Below are positions 1 to 5,079 of a stretch of 5,560 nucleotides of DNA, piece after piece. The stretch comes from JANNAV01 sp031384695 (lineage in GTDB: Bacteria > Pseudomonadota > Alphaproteobacteria > Rhodobacterales > Rhodobacteraceae). The stretch is taken from positions 1 to 5,560 of the forward strand of contig JANNAV010000188.1 of the NCBI GenBank assembly GCA_031384695.1. The letters are read 5' to 3'. Within the stretch, counting starts at the first letter, position 1, and each line of letters begins with the position of its first letter. A program made the translations under genes and the position numbers. The notes under the pieces were generated by a model. That model saw only the letters and a program-made list of their open reading frames with translations, did no database searches and was not told where the DNA came from.

Positions 1-2192
1 GTGCCGGTGCCCACGGCGATGCCCACATCCGCCTCGGCCAAGGCGGGCGCATCGTTGATACCGTCGCCGACATAGGCCAGCCTGCCATAGGATTTCAGCC
101 GCCTGACCGCCGCCACCTTGTCACCCGGCAACACCTCGGCCACCACCTCGTCAATGCCCAACGGCCCGGCAATCGCCTGCGCCGTGCGGGCATTGTCGCC
201 GGTGATCATCACCACCTTCAGGTCAAGCGCGTGCAGCGCGCGGATCGCGGCCGGGGTCGTCTCTTTCACCCGGTCAGCAACAGCGATGATCGCCGCCAGC
301 CGCCCGTCGATGGCGGCATAAAGCGGCGTCTTGCCTTCGGTGCCCAGCCGGGCCGCCTCGGCCGCGAACGGCAACACGTCCAGCCCAAGCTGCATCATAT
401 AGCGGTCGGCGCCCACCTCGATCCGCTGGCCCGCCACTGTGGCCACCACACCAAACCCGGTGACAGAGTTGAACTGCGTGACCTCTGGCAGGGTCAAGCC
501 TTCCTCCACAGCCGCCTGCACGATGGCCCGCGCAATCGGGTGTTCCGATTTCGCCTCGACCGCCGCGACGGCAGCCAGCACATCGGCCCGCGCAAAGCCG
601 GGGGCCAGCATCAGGTCAGTCAGCACCGGGCGGCCCATCGTCAGCGTGCCGGTCTTGTCCAGCGCCACCACGGCCACCCCCTGCAATGCCTGCAACGCCT
701 CGCCCTTGCGGAACAGCACGCCCAGTTCCGCGCCGCGCCCGGTGCCCACCATGATCGAGGTGGGGGTGGCCAACCCCATCGCACAGGGGCAGGCGATGAT
801 CAGCACGGCAACCGCATTCACCAGCCCCAGCGTCAGCGCCGGATCGGGGCCGAAGATCAGCCAGACCGCAAATGTCGCTGCGGCCAGGGCCATCACCACC
901 GGCACGAACCACAGGGTGATCTGGTCCACCAGCGCCTGTATCGGCAGCTTGCCGCCCTGCGCCGCCTCGACCATGCGGATGATCTGGGCCAGCATCGTGG
1001 CCTCGCCCACCGCCGTGGCGCGAAACGCCAGCGCGCCGGTCTGGTTGACAGTGCCGCCGGTCACCTGCGCCCCCGCCGCCTTGGCCACCGGCACCGGCTC
1101 GCCCGAGATCATGCTTTCGTCGATCCAGCTTGTCCCCTCGATCACCATGCCATCCACCGGCACCCGCTCTCCGGGGCGCACCTCGACGATATCACCGGGG
1201 CGCACCCCGGCAATCGGCACCTCAAGGGTCACCCCGTCCCGCCGCACCTGCGCCGTCCGCGCCTGCATCCCGATCAGCCGCTGGATGGCCCCCGAAGTGC
1301 GGCCCTTGGCCCGCGCCTCAAGAAACCGGCCCAGCAGGATCAGCGTCACGATCACCGCCGCCGCCTCGTAATAGACATAGATCGTGCCCGCAGGCAGCAG
1401 GCGCGGCGCGAAGGTGGCGACCAGCGAATAGCCATAAGCGGCAGAGGTGCCGACCGCGACCAGACTGTTCATATCCGGGGCCAACCGCCACAGCGCAGGA
1501 TAGCCCTTGGTGAAGAACCGCCGCCCCGGCCCCGTCAGCACCAGCGTGGTCAGCACGAACTGCACCCACCAGCTTGCCTGCATGCCGATAGTGGCCATGA
1601 TCAGCTCATGCACCGGCATGAACAGATGCGCGCCCATCTCCAGCGCGAACACCGGCAGGCTCAGCACGGCGGCCAGCGTCAGATCGCGCTTCAGAAGCGC
1701 CTGTTCACCCGCCTTGCGCGCGGCGGCCTCGGGATCACCCAGAGTGGAAGGCCCGGCAAGGCGGGCGACATAGCCCGCATCCGCCACCGCCGCCACCAGC
1801 AGACTGTCATCCGCCGATCCGCTGACGGTGGCCTGTTCGGTCGTCAGATTGACCACCGCCGATGTCACCCCCGGAACCGCCAGCAGCGCCCGTTCGACCC
1901 GCGCCACACAAGAGGCGCAGGTCATCCCCTCGATCATCAGGGTGACAGGCGCTGCCGGAACGCCGTAGCCCGCCGCCTCGATAGCGGCCACCAGCAGGCG
2001 CCGGTCACCGCCACCACGCGTGGTGATCTCGGCCCGCTCGGTGGCAAGGTTGACGTTGGCCTCTGTCACGCCGGGCACGGCCCGCAGCGCCCGTTCAACC
2101 CGGGCCACGCAAGAGGCGCAAGTCATGCCTTCCACGGGCAACGTCAGCGTCACGGGGTTTCCAACGGCTGCGGCTTGCAAAGGAGCGTTCAT
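1..2192 (-). CDS. copA: Cu(I)-exporting P1B-type ATPase CopA (C-terminus beyond window)
   Basis: An inner-membrane pump that uses ATP to export Cu(I) from the cytoplasm. The frame is open from ATG at 2192 to the window edge, giving 730 residues. The family is usually about 800-840, so only the end (TM7, TM8) is missing. Two N-terminal HMA domains (about 14-80 and 82-146) each carry GMTCASC, with cysteines 25/28 and 92/95. Four hydrophobic segments follow (about 171-191, 197-220, 243-262, 272-291). The actuator motif is SGE (363-365), a variant of TGE. The Cu(I)-binding CPC is at 468-470 in TM6, the phosphorylated Asp is D512 in DKTGTLT, HP is at 551-552, TGD at 664-666 and GDGIND at 709-714. 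CPC plus SEHP supports P1B-1 Cu(I)/Ag(I) specificity. The TM7/TM8 copper ligands cannot be seen. A GGAAAG lies 9 bases before the ATG. It diverges from the chaperone gene under a CueR-like promoter. No frameshift was seen at the motifs checked across the frame. Confidence 0.97.
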   Translation of the reverse strand, partial: MNAPLQAAAVGNPVTLTLPVEGMTCASCVARVERALRAVPGVTEANVNLATERAEITTRGGGDRRLLVAAIEAAGYGVPAAPVTLMIEGMTCASCVARVERALLAVPGVTSAVVNLTTEQATVSGSADDSLLVAAVADAGYVARLAGPSTLGDPEAAARKAGEQALLKRDLTLAAVLSLPVFALEMGAHLFMPVHELIMATIGMQASWWVQFVLTTLVLTGPGRRFFTKGYPALWRLAPDMNSLVAVGTSAAYGYSLVATFAPRLLPAGTIYVYYEAAAVIVTLILLGRFLEARAKGRTSGAIQRLIGMQARTAQVRRDGVTLEVPIAGVRPGDIVEVRPGERVPVDGMVIEGTSWIDESMISGEPVPVAKAAGAQVTGGTVNQTGALAFRATAVGEATMLAQIIRMVEAAQGGKLPIQALVDQITLWFVPVVMALAAATFAVWLIFGPDPALTLGLVNAVAVLIIACPCAMGLATPTSIMVGTGRGAELGVLFRKGEALQALQGVAVVALDKTGTLTMGRPVLTDLMLAPGFARADVLAAVAAVEAKSEHPIARAIVQAAVEEGLTLPEVTQFNSVTGFGVVATVAGQRIEVGADRYMMQLGLDVLPFAAEAARLGTEGKTPLYAAIDGRLAAIIAVADRVKETTPAAIRALHALDLKVVMITGDNARTAQAIAGPLGIDEVVAEVLPGDKVAAVRRLKSYGRLAYVGDGINDAPALAEADVGIAVGTG

Positions 2193-2230
2193 TGCGGTGG
2201 TCTTTCCAGTTGAGGTCTCATCTGCTGACA

Positions 2231-2261
2231 GAGATAGGGCTTCCAATCATGGGAAGGTCAA
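2231..2261 (-). promoter_or_regulatory. CueR/MerR-type promoter and operator of copA
   Basis: Read on the minus strand, the -35 box TTGACC (2261-2256) is followed by a 19-bp spacer and the -10 box TATCTC (2236-2231). The spacer is filled by an imperfect 17-bp dyad, CTTCC...GGAAG (2240-2256), with 7 of 8 pairs matching. Overlong 19-bp spacers with a central dyad are the hallmark of MerR-family activators, and the CTTCC/GGAAG arms match the CueR copper-responsive subgroup. The predicted transcript would start near 2224, leaving a leader of about 30 bases before copA. The regulator gene is not in the window. Confidence 0.85.
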
Positions 2262-2296
2262 GGGGCGAATTCAGAAAAGAATATCGGGCCAGCCTC

Positions 2297-2327
2297 TTGA
2301 CCTTCCCATAGTGGGAAGCCCTATCTA
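2297..2327 (+). promoter_or_regulatory. CueR/MerR-type promoter and operator of the chaperone-DUF305 operon
   Basis: The -35 box TTGACC (2297-2302), a 19-bp spacer and the -10 box TATCTA (2322-2327) mirror the copA promoter. The dyad at 2302-2318 has perfect 7-bp arms, CTTCCCA and TGGGAAG, around a 3-bp centre, so it is more symmetrical than the copA site. The -35 boxes of the two promoters are 35 bp apart and point away from each other. Transcription should start near 2334, giving a leader of about 42 bases. Copper-dependent activation by a CueR-like protein is inferred from the architecture. Confidence 0.85.
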
Positions 2328-2334
2328 ACCACGC

Positions 2335-2364
2335 ATAAGTTGTAACCCCATAAGACGTAACCCA
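2335..2364 (+). repeat. Tandem 15-bp repeat in the 5' leader of the chaperone gene
   Basis: Two adjacent 15-bp units, ATAAGTTGTAACCCC (2335-2349) and ATAAGACGTAACCCA (2350-2364), match at 12 of 15 positions. They fill most of the predicted untranslated leader and end at the first base of the AAGGAGG Shine-Dalgarno sequence (2364-2370). They may be a local duplication without function, or a protein or translation-control site. Nothing in the sequence decides this. Confidence 0.6.
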
Positions 2365-2375
2365 AGGAGGAACTC

Positions 2376-2564
2376 ATGCAGTTTCACATCGAAAACATGA
2401 CCTGCGGCGGCTGCGTGCGCAGCGTCACCAAGGCGATCCAGTCGGTTGATCCGGTGGCGCAGGTCAGTGCCGATCCCGCATCGCACAAGGTAGATGTCAT
2501 CACCACAGCCGCCCGCGCACAGATCGAGGCGGTTCTGGCCGATGTCGGCTATGCCGCAACCTGA
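2376..2564 (+). CDS. CopZ-like heavy-metal-associated (HMA) copper chaperone
   Basis: A 62-residue cytosolic protein consisting of a single HMA domain. The metal-binding motif is MTCGGC at residues 8-13, with cysteines 10 and 13 as the expected Cu(I) ligands in a ferredoxin-like fold. The size is typical for CopZ/Atx1-type chaperones, which pass Cu(I) to the HMA domains or transmembrane entry site of CopA and can also load CueR-type regulators. A strong Shine-Dalgarno sequence AAGGAGG lies 5 bases before the ATG. It is the first gene after the CueR-like promoter and is followed 22 bases later by the DUF305 gene, so the two form an operon. Metal specificity cannot be proved from sequence, but the divergent copA and the promoter type make copper by far the most likely. 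Confidence 0.93.
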   Translation: MQFHIENMTCGGCVRSVTKAIQSVDPVAQVSADPASHKVDVITTAARAQIEAVLADVGYAAT

Positions 2565-2574
2565 ATCCCAATAC

Positions 2575-2580
2575 AGGAGA
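2575..2580 (+). promoter_or_regulatory. Ribosome binding site fixing the start of the DUF305 gene
   Basis: AGGAGA lies 6 bases before the ATG at 2587. It selects this ATG over the upstream in-frame start at 2494, which would overlap the chaperone gene by about 70 bases and place 31 unlikely residues before the signal peptide. Confidence 0.8.
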
Positions 2581-2586
2581 ATTCCG

Positions 2587-3000
2587 ATGCAGAAACGTAC
2601 ACTTGCCCTGATCGCCGCCGCCGTTGTCGTTGCGGGCGGTCTTGCCATCGCTCAGACCACGATGGAAGGCATGGACCATACCGGCATGGATATGTCGGGC
2701 ATGGGTGGCATGGATCTCACCACCCTGATCCCGCCGGAGTTTGCCCAAGACCCGGCGACGCTGGGCTATGCCAATGCGATGAACGGCATGATGGCCGCGA
2801 TGGTGCCCTATACCGGCGATCCGGATGTGGATTTCATGTCGGGCATGATCCCGCACCACAAAGCCGCCGTCGACATGGCAAAGATCGCCCTGCAATACGG
2901 CAAGGATCCCGAAGTTCGCGCTCTGGCCGAAGCCGTCATCAAGGCGCAAGAGGCCGAGATTGCGCAGATGACAGCCTGGCTCGCCGCGCGCGGTCAGTGA
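2587..3000 (+). CDS. Exported DUF305 (CopM-like) metal-binding protein
   Basis: A 137-residue secreted protein. Residues 1-22 form a Sec signal peptide: QKR, then a hydrophobic core, ending AIA before Q23. A methionine/histidine-rich stretch at 26-42 (MEGMDHTGMDMSGMGGMD) resembles periplasmic Cu(I)-binding Met motifs. The DUF305 core follows, with the signature FMSGMIPHHKAAVDMA at 83-98, including the histidine pair 90-91 and flanking methionines, then an amphipathic helix to the C-terminus. DUF305 proteins are ferritin-like helical proteins, and the cyanobacterial member CopM binds copper and contributes to copper resistance. Here it is second in the copper-regulated operon, 22 bases after the chaperone gene. 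A periplasmic copper-buffering role is therefore well supported by context, though the exact biochemistry is inferred. Confidence 0.92.
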   Translation: MQKRTLALIAAAVVVAGGLAIAQTTMEGMDHTGMDMSGMGGMDLTTLIPPEFAQDPATLGYANAMNGMMAAMVPYTGDPDVDFMSGMIPHHKAAVDMAKIALQYGKDPEVRALAEAVIKAQEAEIAQMTAWLAARGQ

Positions 3001-3019
3001 TCGCAGCAAGGTAACGGGG

Positions 3020-3050
3020 CGTGGGGGCGGATCAGCGGTCTGCCCCCGCG
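3020..3050 (+). terminator. GC-rich hairpin after the DUF305 gene, probable terminator
   Basis: Arms 3020-3033 and 3037-3050 can pair over 14 positions (three of them G-U) around a 3-base loop AGC. The outer half, CGTGGGGGC with GCCCCCGCG, is very stable. It begins 19 bases after the DUF305 stop and lies between convergent operons. No T-run follows on either strand, so it is not a classical intrinsic terminator. GC-rich stems without a U-tract are common at gene ends in GC-rich bacteria. Confidence 0.5.
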
Positions 3051-3085
3051 ACCCGCCTAAGCGCATCTTCGGCACCGGCCCGGCG

Positions 3086-3151
3086 ATGACCCCGACCATC
3101 ATCAAGGCGTTCCACGTCCGGCGCGCGCACCGCAGCGGCAAGGTGATCTGA
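3086..3151 (+). other. Short coding-like stretch, possible gene-end relic
   Basis: An open frame from the ATG at 3086 to a TGA at 3149-3151 reads MTPTIIKAFHVRRAHRSGKV plus one residue. The same frame stays open further upstream (from about 3062, RIFGTGPA). There is no ribosome binding site before the ATG, and the hairpin lies just upstream. Codon choice looks coding-like (ATC, ACC, GTC, AAG). It could be the tail of a deleted gene or a chance frame. I do not recognise the family. Confidence 0.2.
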
Positions 3152-3153
3152 GG

Positions 3154-3741
3154 TCAGCCCATGCCATGCAGCCCATGAAAGCCCCCGGTCAGGATGACGG
3201 GCAAGATGACGACTGCCGCGATGGCCAGGATCAGGGCCCGCTCCCCTGTGCGGCGCAGACGCCAGAGCAGCATTGTTGACAGCAGCACAACCAGCCCAAC
3301 CTCGAACACGGCAAAGACTTCGCCATAGTGCCGGGCATCCCAATAGCTGACCGGGCTGCGGAAAACCCAGTTGGTAATCGGCCAGAACTGCCGCCGCGCG
3401 TCGTCGTGGTGGGTCAGGAAATCCGCCAGCGCATGCAGCAGGCCCGACCCTGCAAAGGCCCGCAGAACGGCGCAACCACCCCAGACCGCAAGACCCAGAA
3501 CGCTGCCCCAGACCAGAAATCCGTGATCGACCGCAAAGATTGCCTGCGCGGCGTCCGAAAAGTAAAGCGTGCCGAACACCTCGTGTCCGGGAAGCCCCAG
3601 AACGCGCGTTGACCACAGGACCATCACGAGCATCGGAATGTCCGGCACAACCCCGCCCGCCAGCGCCGCCAACGTGACCACAGGCGCGTTCGGTCGCCCG
3701 TAAACCGCAGCCCCGATCAGCATGTGCGATGGCGTGTTCAT
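3154..3741 (-). CDS. Small multi-pass membrane protein, YdjM/YbcI-like (COG1988-type)
   Basis: A 195-residue protein starting MNTPSH. It has hydrophobic segments at about 20-45, 76-97, 143-160 and 168-187. Polar residues typical of the membrane-bound YdjM/YbcI family are present: H6 near the start, PD at 33-34 after the first helix, H103/D107 and HHDD at 111-114, followed by WP at 120-121. That family is described as a predicted metal-dependent hydrolase, but the activity is unproven. Related Rhodobacteraceae proteins are, from memory, sometimes labelled CobQ, which this sequence does not support. The C-terminus FHGLHGMG is His/Gly-rich. The ATG at 3741 lies 4 bases after the dsbA-like stop. 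A longer version from 3816 would overlap that gene by 71 bases and adds an unlikely N-terminus. Translation is probably coupled to the dsbA-like gene. Family placement is moderate and function unknown. Confidence 0.85.
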   Translation of the reverse strand: MNTPSHMLIGAAVYGRPNAPVVTLAALAGGVVPDIPMLVMVLWSTRVLGLPGHEVFGTLYFSDAAQAIFAVDHGFLVWGSVLGLAVWGGCAVLRAFAGSGLLHALADFLTHHDDARRQFWPITNWVFRSPVSYWDARHYGEVFAVFEVGLVVLLSTMLLWRLRRTGERALILAIAAVVILPVILTGGFHGLHGMG

Positions 3742-3745
3742 GGCA

Positions 3746-4513
3746 TCAGCATGAAAGCGGTGCCATCGACTGCTCATCGGCAATGATGCGCTGCAAAAGC
3801 GGCGCAGGCACCGCACCGATGATGACGGTGCGGCCGATCACCAGTCCCGGCGTTCCGACGAACCCGAAAACATCGGCAAGCGCACGGGTGCGGTCCAGTT
3901 CCGCCTGCACCTCCGGCGCGCGCATGTCACGCGCAAGCTGCCCTGTATCGAGGCCGACAGTTGCCGCCACGGCAAGAACGGAACGCTCGTCGGCGACAAG
4001 CGACATCCGCATGAATCGTCGGCGCAAGGGCTGCTGCAATCCCTGCCGCGCCGCCGCAACCGATGCCCGGGCCGCAAGTTCCGACGGCGGGCCGAAGATC
4101 GGCAACTCGTGCTGAACAAGGCGGACAGCGGCAGGAAAGGCCGCCAATATGTCATCAAGGTCGCGTTCCAGCGCACGGCAGTAAGGACAGCGGAACTCGC
4201 TGAAATAGGCAATCGGAACTGCATCTTGCGGAATACCGGCCCCGAACAGGGCATTGCATAAATCTGCCTGCACCGCCTCTGCGCGCGCCCGCCGTGCTCC
4301 TGCATTTCCGCCCGGCGGGTCAATTCCGATGAACGCGGCGGATCCCCCGGAAACCTGCCCGCCAGTCCTGATCGCCCTGAACGGTGGCAGCCCGTCGATG
4401 GCGACGTATTCCAGACCGCGGCCGGAAAACTGGCCCCAGGGCACCGCCCGCAGGCCATAAAGGGTGCCGACAATCCCGCCAAGAATCAAGACTTTACGGC
4501 GGCCCGGCGTCAC
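3746..4513 (-). CDS. DsbA-family thiol:disulfide oxidoreductase, membrane-anchored
   Basis: A 255-residue protein starting at GTG 4513. Residues 7-25 form one hydrophobic segment after GRRK, either an uncleaved anchor or a signal, placing the rest in the periplasm. The thioredoxin-like domain covers about 98-248. YFSEFRCPYC holds the active-site CPYC at 109-112, an inserted helical domain spans about 143-205, and the cis-proline loop is GTP at 220-222 (GTPGLVIG). This order matches DsbA/Com1-type oxidoreductases, which make or rearrange disulfides in exported proteins. Two extra cysteines are at 86 and at the very C-terminus (255). The GTG start is chosen because its first base sits in a GTGA overlap with the stop of the upstream HTH gene. 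An extension to 4885 would be Arg/Cys-rich and out of character. The partner and substrate are not visible. A link to copper (metal-damaged thiols) is only suggested by proximity. Confidence 0.9.
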   Translation of the reverse strand: MTPGRRKVLILGGIVGTLYGLRAVPWGQFSGRGLEYVAIDGLPPFRAIRTGGQVSGGSAAFIGIDPPGGNAGARRARAEAVQADLCNALFGAGIPQDAVPIAYFSEFRCPYCRALERDLDDILAAFPAAVRLVQHELPIFGPPSELAARASVAAARQGLQQPLRRRFMRMSLVADERSVLAVAATVGLDTGQLARDMRAPEVQAELDRTRALADVFGFVGTPGLVIGRTVIIGAVPAPLLQRIIADEQSMAPLSC

Positions 4514-4692
4514 GTCACCACCACCGGGGTGCGCAATGCCGCCGCTTTCGTGGCCGGCGCCCTGGACTGATCTCGCCTGCGGCGGGCGAGTTCGCGGTAA
4601 AGTGCCTCGCGCGTCACGCCGATTTCGCCTGCAACATCTTGCAGCGGGCCGGAGGGTGGCCACCCGAACAGGCTTGCAATCGCACTCTGCAT
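4510..4692 (-). CDS. Stand-alone Crp/Fnr-type helix-turn-helix protein or truncated regulator
   Basis: A 60-residue frame from ATG 4692 to TGA 4512-4510. Residues 18-37 (about QDVAGEIGVTREALYRELA) match the C-terminal winged helix-turn-helix of Crp/Fnr regulators, including the TRE-alyReLa recognition helix. The roughly 150-residue effector-binding beta-barrel of this family is absent: the frame upstream reaches a stop at 4780-4782 without such sequence. After RELA the usual wing is replaced by RRRRDQ and an Ala/Thr-rich tail. A neighbouring frame reads AGEIS at this point, close to the usual family continuation, so a small frameshift is possible. The stop overlaps the dsbA-like start (GTGA), implying coupled translation. 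It is either a decayed crp-like gene kept for coupling or a small DNA-binding protein controlling its own operon. Confidence 0.55.
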   Translation of the reverse strand: MQSAIASLFGWPPSGPLQDVAGEIGVTREALYRELARRRRDQSRAPATKAAALRTPVVVT

Positions 4693-4699
4693 GATTGCG

Positions 4700-4705
4700 A
4701 TTATA
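4700..4705 (-). promoter_or_regulatory. Perfect TATAAT -10 box upstream of the HTH-dsbA-like operon
   Basis: The minus strand reads TATAAT at 4705-4700. The usual spacing would start transcription at about 4693, one base before the ATG at 4692, so the message would be leaderless or nearly so. No ribosome binding site is present before that ATG, which agrees. The -35 region at a 17-bp spacing (TCGCAT) is poor, so an activator may be needed. GCAATC (4676-4681) and GATTGC (4693-4698) form a short inverted repeat around the start that could be an operator. Confidence 0.45.
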
Positions 4706-4872
4706 TGCGCATCGCGCGCCGCATGCGACCCTTTTTTGGCAACAGGCAGCAGGTAAGGACGCGACCCTGCGCAACACGATCATGGTCGAACCCGTCCCGG
4801 GCGGGGCAATTTTCCGGGTCACATCACCTGATGAAGCCGTGGCCAACTCGGTCCGCCGGATGTTATTAAAGC

Positions 4873-4909
4873 GGATTTCCTTCAATCTGATTCATATTGA
4901 AGGAAATCC
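4873..4909. repeat. 37-bp near-perfect palindrome
   Basis: GGATTTCCTTCAAT (4873-4886) is the exact reverse complement of ATTGAAGGAAATCC (4896-4909). The 9 bases between, CTGATTCAT, contain a further TGA/TCA symmetry, so 17 of 18 pairs match around a central base. It is clearly more AT-rich than its surroundings. It could be a bidirectional terminator for scpB, an operator, a processed hairpin, or part of a mobile repeat. No clear T-run follows on either strand, although the minus strand continues GCTTTAATAAC. Confidence 0.85.
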
Positions 4910-5051
4910 AAGACAAGATCAGCTTGGGAATGTTGCGTGTTACGTTCCGCCTGACGCGGATCGCCTCATCATTCCCCCAAGGTTGCCGAACTTGTGCAGC
5001 CGGCGACGCGCCTTCATCAGAAATGGGCCGATGCTATGACGCTCTTGGCGC

Positions 5052-5079
5052 AGTTCAAGGTGTGGCGGAGTTCAAGGTG
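5052..5079 (+). repeat. 11-bp direct repeat spanning the scpB stop
   Basis: AGTTCAAGGTG occurs at 5052-5062 and again at 5069-5079, 17 bases apart. The right copy contains the scpB stop codon (5072-5074 on the minus strand). This could be a small target-site-like duplication or a recombination scar marking where sequence was joined next to scpB. It could also be chance. Confidence 0.6.

Larger units (their letters stand above)
4693..5071. other. Gene-poor 379-base gap with repeats and possible gene debris
   Basis: No frame here has a good start, ribosome binding site and recognisable product. A plus-strand frame open from about 4695 to 5039 has coding-like codon choice only between about 4758 and 4860 (IMVEPVPGGAIFRVTSP). 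It then runs through the AT-richer palindrome with rare codons such as TTA TTA and AGA. Another plus frame near 4978-5075 (KVAELVQPATRLHQKWADA) also looks protein-like but lacks a start and continues antisense into scpB. These may be fragments of deleted genes. The gap also holds the promoter of the leftward operon, the 37-bp palindrome and the start of an 11-bp direct repeat. Confidence 0.5.

Noticed and set aside
231..2213. Very long rightward open frame (about 660 codons) through the first part of the window
   Set aside because: It is antisense to copA, whose frame shows every P-type ATPase motif in order. The rightward product is dominated by Arg, His, Gln and Gly with no domain, as expected for a shadow of a GC-rich gene.
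2494..2586. Upstream start for the DUF305 protein adding 31 residues
   Set aside because: It overlaps the chaperone gene, its residues are an out-of-frame reading of that gene, and it would bury the signal peptide. The ATG at 2587 has AGGAGA at good spacing.
2500..3141. Leftward open frame opposite the chaperone and DUF305 genes
   Set aside because: Arg/His-rich composition with no domain. The opposite strand holds two recognised families with ribosome binding sites.
3742..3816. Longer start for the YdjM-like protein
   Set aside because: It overlaps the end of the dsbA-like gene and adds an Arg/Cys/Ser-rich stretch. MNTPSH at 3741, directly after that stop, fits coupled translation and the family start.
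4514..4885. N-terminal extension of the DsbA-like protein to 4885
   Set aside because: The added 124 residues are Arg/Cys-rich and have no signal or domain. They run through the HTH gene in another frame and start inside the palindrome.
4873..4909. Palindrome as an FNR-type site (TTGAT-N4-ATCAA)
   Set aside because: The symmetry centre and half-sites do not match this consensus, and the dyad is much longer than a single Crp/Fnr operator.
4782..5039. Resemblance of AVANSVRRMLLKRISFNLIHIEGN-like residues to the RNA polymerase Rpb3/alpha dimerisation segment
   Set aside because: Only a short stretch resembles it. About half of the match is encoded by the palindrome itself, rare codons appear there, and the flanking residues do not continue the family. 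Treated as chance.
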